In this document: in pieces, positions 52,988 to 60,168 of the stretch
Numbering within the stretch: position 1 is the first letter of the stretch
How the letters are laid out: the number at the start of each line of letters is the position of its first letter
DNA from: Ruegeria_C sp041537905
GTDB lineage: Bacteria; Pseudomonadota; Alphaproteobacteria; Rhodobacterales; Rhodobacteraceae
Assembly (NCBI RefSeq): GCF_041537905.1
Contig: NZ_JBGRUO010000012.1
Span: 80,862 to 144,861 of the forward strand
Length of the DNA: 64,000 bases
Direction: 5' to 3'
Notes under the pieces: model-generated
Database searches by the model: none
Told to the model about the DNA's origin: nothing
Seen by the model: the letters and a program-made list of their open reading frames with translations, nothing else
Translations under genes and position numbers: made by a program

Positions 52988-53452
52988 ATGGGGGCCGCCT
53001 ATTTCTACCACCTGACCCGGCGTCCGCTGGAACAGACGCTGCCCGTGCTGCTGGAAAAGGCCCGCAGTGCGGGCTGGCGGATCGCCGTGCGAGGCAGGGA
53101 TGCGGGGCGGCTGGACTGGCTGGACGAACGGCTGTGGCTTCACCCCGAAGAGGGGTTTCTGCCGCATGGCCGCGCAGGCGGGCCGCATGACGCGGCCCAA
53201 CCCATCCTGCTGACCGACCGTACCGAAGCGGCGAATGATCCGGCCTGCGTGATGACGATCGACGGCGCGGAGATCACGCCCGAGGAGATCGCTGCGCTGG
53301 AACGGGTCTGCATCCTGTTCGATGGCAACGACCCCGAGGCGGTCCAACGCGCGCGCGCGCAATGGAAATCCCTGTCCGACGCAGGCTGCGCCGCGCAATA
53401 CTGGTCCGAGGAATCGGGCCGCTGGGAGAAGAAAGCCGAAAGCGCGGGATAA
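52988..53452 (+). CDS. holC: DNA polymerase III subunit chi
   Basis: Chi links the clamp loader to single-strand DNA-binding protein during replication. The 154-aa protein begins AAYFYHLTRRPLEQTLPVLLEKARSAGWRI and contains LWLHPEEGFLPHG, PILLT and RVCILFDGNDPEAVQRARAQWKSL, all family features. It starts 1 bp after pepA, consistent with the conserved pepA-holC operon. Confidence 0.92.
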   Translation: MGAAYFYHLTRRPLEQTLPVLLEKARSAGWRIAVRGRDAGRLDWLDERLWLHPEEGFLPHGRAGGPHDAAQPILLTDRTEAANDPACVMTIDGAEITPEEIAALERVCILFDGNDPEAVQRARAQWKSLSDAGCAAQYWSEESGRWEKKAESAG

Positions 53453-53500
53453 CGGAGTCCGCGGCCTGTTCTCGGGCGCACGGATGTCAAAATGAGATGG

Positions 53501-54271
53501 TCAGGTCTTCTTCACCAGATGCCAGACCTGCTCGACAGGGTATTTCTTCGCCCACTCCGCCGGAATAGCCCCCCGTATTCCCTGTGCCCAGTCTGGTGCG
53601 AACACCTCCTGGTATTTGCTGACGGTGAAGCCGATCGTGGCAAACAAGTCCATCCAGTCGGAAATCGTCAGGTTGAAACAGACGCCGCTTGGATCGAATT
53701 CGACCTCGGTCCAATCCGCGCCCCACATGCCAACATAAGGCCGATGCAAGGTCGTATCGCAAGGCGACCCGTCCAGAGGTGAGCAAAGCAGCGACAAGGG
53801 GTGATTGCCCAGAAACACCAATTGCCCGCCGGGGCGCAGCAACCGCCACGCTTCGCGAAGCCATTTGTCCGGCGCACACCAGATCGCCGCGCCATATTCA
53901 GAGATCGCGAAGTCAAACGAGGCGTCGGCTTGGCAGGTTTCTTCGGCATTTCCTTCGATGAACGTGATCTTGACCGCGTGTTCCTTCGCCAATCGCGCAG
54001 CGGTCGCGAGTTGGAGGGGAGAGACATCAATTGCGGTGACCCGCGCCCCGCGTCGGGCCATCCAGCCGGACACATAGGCGGTTCCGCATCCAAGCTCGAT
54101 GGCATCCTTGTTGGTCAGGTCCGACGGCAGAAGCTGCAAGGAGTCATCTGCATTCCCCCAATTCCCCCATTCGGGCGTCTCGGCACGCCAGAGGCGCTCG
54201 CCAACGGCAACCCAATTGGCGGCATCAGCGTCCCAGACGTCTCGGTTTACGGAAACATAGTCGCGCGTCAT
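53501..54271 (-). CDS. SAM-dependent methyltransferase (class I)
   Basis: This 256-aa protein has a Rossmann-like methyltransferase core. Motif I is AIELGCGTAYVSGWMARRG (about residues 57-75), D81 binds the ribose (VTAIDVSPLQL), EGNAEE is motif II-like, FDFAISEYGAAIWC is motif IV and LLRPGGQLVFLGNHPL is the post-strand-5 loop. Its substrate cannot be told from sequence or neighbours. It converges with holC and stands alone. Confidence 0.85.
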   Translation of the reverse strand: MTRDYVSVNRDVWDADAANWVAVGERLWRAETPEWGNWGNADDSLQLLPSDLTNKDAIELGCGTAYVSGWMARRGARVTAIDVSPLQLATAARLAKEHAVKITFIEGNAEETCQADASFDFAISEYGAAIWCAPDKWLREAWRLLRPGGQLVFLGNHPLSLLCSPLDGSPCDTTLHRPYVGMWGADWTEVEFDPSGVCFNLTISDWMDLFATIGFTVSKYQEVFAPDWAQGIRGAIPAEWAKKYPVEQVWHLVKKT

Positions 54272-54373
54272 GGCTCGTTCTCCGGCTGTGCTGACGCTAC
54301 TCTACGTCATTCCACAACTGGCTGACACCCAGAGGCCTGCGATGGTCGCAGACGGTCTCGTTTCCTGGCCGAT

Positions 54374-54955
54374 CTAGCGCTGCAGGATCAATGCGCCGTT
54401 GGTGATCTGGACGCTGGGCCAGCGTTGCAGATACTCCATCCCAAGCAGGGACCGGTCCATCTCGCCCTCATTGACCCAGGCGGTCAGGTTGTTGTCGGTG
54501 AAGCCGCCCAGACTGACGGCTTCAATCTCGACCGGGGCGGTGCGCACTTCGCCGTTGGCGGTCATGGCGCGGCCGAAATAGTTCAGCGCGTCGGTATCGA
54601 TGCCCACGCGTTCCGCGTCGCGATGGCTCAGCACCACCTGGCTGGCCCCGGTATCGACCAGAAAATCCACCGGTTTGTCATTAACCATCAGTTGCAGGTA
54701 ATAATGCCCGTCCGGTGCACGCGGCACCGAGATGCCGCTGTCGCTGACGCTTATGCGCAGGCCCGGATCGACCGTACTCTGGATATCCTCCCACAGCCCG
54801 TAGGCGGCGATCACCCCGATAAAGATCAAGGCCCAGGCGGCCAGCTGTTGCAAGGTCTTGTTCACACTCTGCCGGTTCTGGGTAAAGAACCAGAACGCAA
54901 GCGCCGACCCCAGAAGGGCCAGATAGGCAAACCGTGCAATATTGTCGCCGTCCAT
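54374..54955 (-). CDS. Retropepsin-like aspartic protease (TIGR02281 type)
   Basis: This 193-aa membrane protein has two N-terminal helices (about 10-25 and 38-56), then an exported retropepsin-like domain with catalytic DTGAS in FLVDTGASQVVLS and LLGMEYLQRW near the C terminus. One active-site Asp per chain implies a homodimer. It resembles the clan AA proteases common in alphaproteobacteria, whose targets are unknown. ATG 54955 is used; an in-frame GTG at 54973 is possible. Confidence 0.85.
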   Translation of the reverse strand: MDGDNIARFAYLALLGSALAFWFFTQNRQSVNKTLQQLAAWALIFIGVIAAYGLWEDIQSTVDPGLRISVSDSGISVPRAPDGHYYLQLMVNDKPVDFLVDTGASQVVLSHRDAERVGIDTDALNYFGRAMTANGEVRTAPVEIEAVSLGGFTDNNLTAWVNEGEMDRSLLGMEYLQRWPSVQITNGALILQR

Positions 54956-54996
54956 ATGCGCCACCCAATTCACTGATACGGGGTCGATATAGGCGT

Positions 54997-55617
54997 TCAG
55001 GCCGCGAAACCAAAGTCCCTGAGACCGTCCAGAATGAACTGCACCGCCAGGGCGGCCAGCAACATGCCCAAAAGCCGCGTGACCACGTTCAGGCCGGTCT
55101 TGCCCAGCAGCCGGCCCAGAAGGTGGGAATTGAGGTTGAGCACCAGCAGGATCGCCATCACCGCCAGCATCACCGCGATCACGGTCGCAAGTCCCTCGAT
55201 CCCCGGATTCTGCCCGGCCAGCAGGATGATCGTCGCAATGGCGCCGGGCCCTGCGATCAGCGGGATGGCGAGGGGAAAGATCGACGGGTCGGGGTGTTCT
55301 TCTTCTTCGGCGCTGTTCTCGCGGCGTTTGGTGCGCCGATCAAACAGCATGTCCATGGCGGTCAGAAACAGCAGCGCACCACCCGCCACGCGAAAGGCCG
55401 ACATCGAGATCCCCACGAAGCCCAGCAGCGCCTCGCCAAACGCCGCGAACAGGATCAGGATCAGCGAGGCGGTGAGACAGGCGCGCAGCGCGATGCGCCG
55501 CCGTGTCTGCAGATCCATCTCATGGGTGATCGCCAGAAAGATCGAGGTCTGCGCGGGCGGGTCGATCACCACAAAAAGCGTGGTGAAGGCCGAGATCAGA
55601 AAGGCCATATCGATCAT
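54997..55617 (-). CDS. MarC family integral membrane protein
   Basis: This 206-aa protein with about six helices matches the MarC/UPF0056 family. Its N terminus has FTTLFVVIDPPAQTSIFLAIT; FGISMSAFRVAGGALLFLTAMDMLF and the conserved PLAIPLIAGPGAIATIILLA follow. The family was once linked to antibiotic resistance but has no confirmed transport substrate. The start overlaps the ACT gene stop (ATGA). Confidence 0.9.
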   Translation of the reverse strand: MIDMAFLISAFTTLFVVIDPPAQTSIFLAITHEMDLQTRRRIALRACLTASLILILFAAFGEALLGFVGISMSAFRVAGGALLFLTAMDMLFDRRTKRRENSAEEEEHPDPSIFPLAIPLIAGPGAIATIILLAGQNPGIEGLATVIAVMLAVMAILLVLNLNSHLLGRLLGKTGLNVVTRLLGMLLAALAVQFILDGLRDFGFAA

Positions 55618-56006
55618 TGGGCCGCGTCCTTCTGCAAGTCTGTCAGTATCGTCAGCGCCCGATCCGCCATGTCGGCGGGCACATAGACATGGTCATGGTG
55701 ATAGGCCGCAACCACATTGGCGGGAATGCTGGCCTGAGCCAGCGCGGTTGACACGGCGACGGTCAGCCCGACGCCTTCGAGCGAGGAGTTGACCCGCAGC
55801 GTGACGCAGCGCATCGCCGGCGCATCTGCCGGAGCAGCCTGCGCCGGGATGATCAGTGACAGCCCCTCCGGTTCGCCGTAGCTGGCGATGGTCCCGTCCG
55901 GCCATGACATATCGGCGGGCCACATGACAAAGGCATACTCATCCGGCAACAACACCGGGTTCATCCCCGCGATCATCGCATCGGTATCCTTGACCTGTTC
56001 GCTCAT
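55614..56006 (-). CDS. ACT domain-containing protein
   Basis: This 130-aa protein resembles the small double-ACT proteins of COG3602 (DUF2241). It has LLPDEYAFVMWPADMSWPDGTIASYGEPEGLSLI (family N-terminal half) and MRCVTLRVNSSLEGVGLTVAVSTALAQASIPANVVAAYHHDHVYVP (C-terminal ACT). ACT domains usually bind amino acids. It is wedged between an ABC-F gene and marC with 4-bp ATGA overlaps on both sides. Confidence 0.82.
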   Translation of the reverse strand: MSEQVKDTDAMIAGMNPVLLPDEYAFVMWPADMSWPDGTIASYGEPEGLSLIIPAQAAPADAPAMRCVTLRVNSSLEGVGLTVAVSTALAQASIPANVVAAYHHDHVYVPADMADRALTILTDLQKDAAQ

Positions 56007-57856
56007 GAGACGGCCTCGGCCGCTTCCAGCCGTTCGGCGGCCTCCATCCATAGCGTTTCGGCCCGTTCCATCGCCTCGACCACCTCGGCGAATTTGCGGT
56101 TCCAGACCTCAAGATCGCTGACCTTATCCTCCTCATAAAGCGTGGGATCGGCCAGTTTCGAGGACAGTTTGTCATGCATGTCATTCAGCTTGCCAAGCCG
56201 GTCTTCGCATTTGCGCACCTCTGAGCGCAGCGCCAGGATCGCGTCGCGCGAGGGACGTTTGGGCTTGGCGGCGCGGGGCGCTTTCGGGGCGGGCTTCTCG
56301 CGGGCCAGCAGCATGGCGCGATAGGCGTCCAGATCGCCTTCATAGGGTTTCACAGTGCCGTCCGAGACCAGCCATAACCGATCCGCCACCAGCCCCAGCA
56401 GATGCATGTCGTGGCTGACCAGAATGACCGCACCGGTATAGGCGGTCAGCGCCTCGACCAGCGCTTCGCGGCTTTCGATGTCCAGGTGGTTGGTCGGCTC
56501 ATCGAGGATCAGCATATGCGGCGCGTCGAGCGTGGCAAGCAGCAGGCTGAGCCGCGCCTTCTGCCCGCCAGACAGCCGCCCGACCAGTGTCTCGGCCTGA
56601 TCGGCGTTCAAGCCAAATCCCGCCAGCCGTGTGCGCCACTTTCCCGGTGCCTCGGCAGGGCGCAGGCGGCGCAGGTGATCCAGTGGGGTTTCGTCCACGC
56701 GCAGCTCATCGACCTGATGCTGGGCGAAATAGCCCACCCGCAGCTTGTTTGCGCGCGTGGTCTTGCCCGCCATCAGCGGCAGACGCTCGGCCAGCAGTTT
56801 CGACAGCGTCGATTTGCCTTGCCCGTTCTTGCCCAGCAGCGCGATCCGGTCATCCTGATCGATGCGCAGGTTCAGCCGTTTCAGCACCTCGGTCTCGCCA
56901 TATCCCGTTACGCCGCCTTCGAGCGTGACGATGGGCGGCGACAGCTCTTCGGGTTCGGGGAAACTGAAGGCGCGCAGTGCGGCTTCCTGCGGGGTCGAGA
57001 TCAGCTGTATGCGGTCGATCATCTTTAGCCGCGATTGCGCCTGAACCGCCTTGGACGCCTTGTAGCGAAACCGGTCCACGAAGCTTTGCAGATGCGCGAT
57101 GCGGGCCTTGGCCTTGGCGTTTTCCGCCTGTGCCACCGCCAACCGTTCAGCCCGGCGTTCAGCGAACTTGTCATAAGGCACCGCGTAATAGGTCAGCTTG
57201 CGGTCCTCCAAATGCAGGATCGCGCCCACCGCACGGTTCAACAGGCCACGATCATGGCTGATGATGATGACCGTATGGGGGTATTTCGCCAGATAGCTTT
57301 CCAGCCACAGTGCGCCTTCGAGGTCGAGATAGTTGGTCGGTTCGTCCAGCAGCAGCAGATCGGGTTGCGCAAAGAGGACCGCGGCCAGCGCGACCCGCAT
57401 CCGCCAGCCACCCGAGAAATCGGCGCAGGGGCGCAGTTGATCGGAATCATCGAATCCCAACCCTTTGAGGATCGCAGACGCGCGCGCCTCGGCCGACCAT
57501 GCGTCAATATCGGCCAGCCGCGTCTGGATATCGGCGATGCGGGCGGGGTCTTGCGCGGTGTCTGCCTCGGCCATCAGCGCTGAGCGTTCGGTATCAGCGG
57601 CCAGCACCGTGTCGATCAGCGAGACATCGGAGGAGGGCACCTCCTGCGCGACGCCGCCAATGCGGGCCTGACGGGGGACCGAGATGCGCCCTGATTCCAG
57701 CGCCAACTCGCCCCGGATCAGCCGGAACAGCGTGGTCTTGCCGGTGCCATTGCGCCCGACCAGACCGACCTTATGGCCGGTGGGAATGGTGGCGCTGGCG
57801 CCGTCAAAAAGCGGCCGTCCCTCGACCGCATAGGATATGTCTTCGATCCGCAGCAT
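56003..57856 (-). CDS. ABC-F ATPase, YheS-like
   Basis: This is a second ABC-F protein in the window, 617 aa and soluble. Walker A motifs are GRNGTGKT (about 34-41) and GKNGQGKS; signatures are SGGWRMR and SGGQKAR; Walker B segments are LLDEPTNYLDLE and LDEPTNHLDIE. The linker has long helices (AERRAERLAVAQAENAKAKARIAHL) and the C terminus is a coiled coil (about 535-617). Gene order and motif variants (SGGWRMRVALAAVLF) fit YheS/EttA-type ribosome factors. It is the first gene of the ABC-F / ACT / marC unit. Confidence 0.88.
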   Translation of the reverse strand: MLRIEDISYAVEGRPLFDGASATIPTGHKVGLVGRNGTGKTTLFRLIRGELALESGRISVPRQARIGGVAQEVPSSDVSLIDTVLAADTERSALMAEADTAQDPARIADIQTRLADIDAWSAEARASAILKGLGFDDSDQLRPCADFSGGWRMRVALAAVLFAQPDLLLLDEPTNYLDLEGALWLESYLAKYPHTVIIISHDRGLLNRAVGAILHLEDRKLTYYAVPYDKFAERRAERLAVAQAENAKAKARIAHLQSFVDRFRYKASKAVQAQSRLKMIDRIQLISTPQEAALRAFSFPEPEELSPPIVTLEGGVTGYGETEVLKRLNLRIDQDDRIALLGKNGQGKSTLSKLLAERLPLMAGKTTRANKLRVGYFAQHQVDELRVDETPLDHLRRLRPAEAPGKWRTRLAGFGLNADQAETLVGRLSGGQKARLSLLLATLDAPHMLILDEPTNHLDIESREALVEALTAYTGAVILVSHDMHLLGLVADRLWLVSDGTVKPYEGDLDAYRAMLLAREKPAPKAPRAAKPKRPSRDAILALRSEVRKCEDRLGKLNDMHDKLSSKLADPTLYEEDKVSDLEVWNRKFAEVVEAMERAETLWMEAAERLEAAEAVS

Positions 57857-57964
57857 GCGCGGCTCTTAGCAGAGCGTGCATGACGCCGCCAGCCGCTTGG
57901 CATGTTCAACATGCAACAGATGTGCTAGCGCTGACCGGGTTGTCATTCCACAACGGTTTTCATC

Positions 57965-59167
57965 ATGCGCGCGGCTCATTCGCCCCCATCTCTGGTGACA
58001 TTGATTTTCGTGACGGCCCTGTCGGTGCTGTCACTGAACATGTTCCTGCCCTCCCTTGCGCGGATGGGCGAGGATTTTCAGGTGCCCTATGGTTTGGTCA
58101 ATCTCTCGGTGGCGGGCTATCTCGCCGTTTCCGCCGTCTTGCAGCTGATCGTTGGGCCGCTGTCCGACCGGTGCGGGCGCAGGCCGGTGATTCTGATTTG
58201 CATGGCGATCTTCGTCTGCGCCTCCATTGGCTGTGTGCTGGCCGAGTCGATCTGGGTGTTCCTTGGCTTTCGCATGCTGCAGGTCGCCGTGGTTGCCGGA
58301 CAGGTGCTGTCGAGCGCATCCATCCGCGACATGTATCCACCAAACGAAGCGGCCAGTCGGCTTGGCTATGTTGCGATGGCAATGGCGCTGGCCCCGATGC
58401 TGGGGCCGATGCTGGGCGGCGCGCTGGATATGGCGTTCGGTTGGCGCGCCGGGTTTGTCCTCTATTCGGTGCTGGGGGCGGGGATGCTGGTGCTGCTTTG
58501 GGCAGATATGGGTGAGACCAATGCCAACAGGTCCTCCACCTTTGCCGCACAGTTGCGGGAATATCCGCATCTGTTCCGGGCGCGCAGGTTCTGGGGATAT
58601 GCGCTCTGCGCGGCGTTTTCGATCGGCGGATTCTTCAGCTTCATCACCGGCGCCCCCTTGGTTGCGGCCGCCTGGTTCGACCTGAGCCCCGCGATGCTGG
58701 GACTAGGGATAGGGATCATTACCGGCGGTTTCATGGTCGGTAATTTCATCACCGGGCGTATCGCGGCCCGCACACCGCTGACCACCATGATCCTTGTCGG
58801 GCGGGTGGTTGCCTCGTCTGGCCCGTTTGTGGGGTTAATGCTGTTTCTGAGCGATCAAGGCTCGGTCTGGGTGTTCTTTGGCTCGGCCATCTTCGTGGGC
58901 TTTGGCAACGGTCTCACCAACGCCAACGCATCGGCCGGGCTGATGTCGGTCCGGCCCCGGCTTGCGGGCAGCGCGGCCGGCCTTGCCGGGGCGATGATTG
59001 TAGCGCTGGGTGCCGTCCTTACCTCGCTCACCGGGGTGCTGGTCACCGCCGCAAATGGCCCGTTTCTGGTTCTGGGTATGATGTGCGCGTGCAGTTTCGT
59101 CGGCTTGCTTGCAGTACTTTATGTGCGTCGGGTCGATCGACAGGACCCGCTGCCGAACACGATCTGA
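57965..59167 (+). CDS. MFS drug-resistance transporter, Bcr/CflA type
   Basis: This 400-aa, 12-helix major facilitator has motif A in the loop after helix 2, GPLSDRCGRRPVIL (about 63-76), and an antiporter-type motif C, APMLGPMLGGALDMAFGWR (about 142-160). The profile matches the Bcr/CflA efflux subfamily (H+ antiport of drugs, also cysteine or sulfonamides). It is divergent from the ABC-F gene with a 108-bp spacer. Confidence 0.87.
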   Translation: MRAAHSPPSLVTLIFVTALSVLSLNMFLPSLARMGEDFQVPYGLVNLSVAGYLAVSAVLQLIVGPLSDRCGRRPVILICMAIFVCASIGCVLAESIWVFLGFRMLQVAVVAGQVLSSASIRDMYPPNEAASRLGYVAMAMALAPMLGPMLGGALDMAFGWRAGFVLYSVLGAGMLVLLWADMGETNANRSSTFAAQLREYPHLFRARRFWGYALCAAFSIGGFFSFITGAPLVAAAWFDLSPAMLGLGIGIITGGFMVGNFITGRIAARTPLTTMILVGRVVASSGPFVGLMLFLSDQGSVWVFFGSAIFVGFGNGLTNANASAGLMSVRPRLAGSAAGLAGAMIVALGAVLTSLTGVLVTAANGPFLVLGMMCACSFVGLLAVLYVRRVDRQDPLPNTI

Positions 59168-59280
59168 TCGCCAAAGGCGCGCGCGGTGCAGCATTGCACT
59201 TTTCACGCGCGCCTTGCCGTGTTAGGCGGCGCGCGGAATAGTCCGGCGCGCCCGCGCCGTCAGAGCAAGGAGAGCCGCAC

Positions 59281-59703
59281 ATGGCACTGGAACGCACCTT
59301 TTCGATCATCAAACCCGATGCAACCCGCCGCAACCTGACCGGCAAGATCAACGCCAAGTTCGAAGACGCAGGCCTGCGCGTCGTGGCGCAGAAGCGCATC
59401 CACATGACCAAGGAACAGGCCGGCAAGTTCTACGAAGTGCATGCCGAGCGTCCGTTCTATGACGAGCTGTGCGAATTCATGTCCTCGGCTCCGGTGGTCG
59501 TGCAGGTTCTGGAAGGTGAAGGCGCCATCGCGAAGAACCGCGAAGTCATGGGCGCCACCAACCCCGCAGACGCCGCCCCCGGCACCATCCGCGCCGAGTT
59601 CGCGGAATCGGTTGGAGAGAACTCGGTCCACGGCTCGGACGCACCGGAAACGGCGGCTGTCGAGATCGCCTATTTCTTCTCGGGCATCGAACTGGTCGGC
59701 TAA
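59281..59703 (+). CDS. ndk: Nucleoside-diphosphate kinase
   Basis: NDK equilibrates nucleoside di- and triphosphates through a phospho-histidine. The 140-aa protein is complete: ERTFSIIKPDA at the N terminus, catalytic H117 in NSVHGSD and EIAYFFSGIELVG at the end. AAGGAG lies 8 nt upstream of the ATG. Its last ~95 bp are repeated, frameshifted, at 62146-62243. The stop codon overlaps the stop of the convergent tfoX-C pseudogene. Confidence 0.97.
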   Translation: MALERTFSIIKPDATRRNLTGKINAKFEDAGLRVVAQKRIHMTKEQAGKFYEVHAERPFYDELCEFMSSAPVVVQVLEGEGAIAKNREVMGATNPADAAPGTIRAEFAESVGENSVHGSDAPETAAVEIAYFFSGIELVG

Positions 59704-59996
59704 CTCCGCCGCTCGATCACCCCAATCGCATCAAGGGCCGCTTCGAAGTCGGAGCGGCCTTTGTCGTAGGAGGAGGCCACCAGCGCGTCGAAACGCGTAC
59801 GCAATTCCGCCTTTTCCTTGCCCCTGCCATCGTTCCATCGGCGGCCCTCCGGGGCCATGACCAGCACGTAATGGCCGATAAATGCGGCTGCTGCCGGTCC
59901 TCAGCAGCATCGCATAGGCCGTATCCGCGCCGAGTTCGCGCAGGATTGCTCATAAGCGGGATCGAGATTGCGGATGGACGAGACAGGGGCGGGCAT
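59605..59996. repeat. Direct duplication, copy 1 (ndk 3' end plus tfoX-C)
   Basis: This segment aligns with 62146-62572 in the same orientation. Homology starts inside ndk near codon 109, crosses the overlapping stop codons (offset 2540 bp between the two TAA codons) and continues through the convergent tfoX-C gene. Differences are scattered substitutions plus small indels and a 34-bp deletion in copy 1. Confidence 0.9.
59700..59996 (-). pseudogene. Broken TfoX C-terminal-domain gene (copy 1)
   Basis: This is the remnant of a gene whose intact copy is at 62240-62572. It still starts with an ATG (59996) and a similar first 20 codons (PVSSIRNLDPAYEQSCA). A 34-bp deletion follows codon 20 and shifts the frame into a stop. 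Two further single-base deletions lie near the LRTGSKPHFIG-equivalent segment. The deletion endpoints coincide with a TGCGCG repeat in the intact copy, which suggests replication slippage. Confidence 0.88.
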
Positions 59997-60168
59997 ACAG
60001 GCAATTCAATCAGGCAGGATAGGCGTGTCACGTCAGGACAACTGCTCTGGTAGTCCGGCTTGTTTGTTAACGTGACATCTACTTTTTAATGACGCATATA
60101 GGTTGAGTCGCGCGCGGGGTCTTTCAGGTTTTGGCAGTAAGTGCGCCGGGGGAAGTAGAAGGTAGAAA

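Noticed and set aside
59717..60031. A 104-codon minus-strand frame over the broken tfoX-C copy
   Set aside because: It is in a different frame from the intact homologue and shows none of its sequence; the true gene here is disrupted by a 34-bp deletion.
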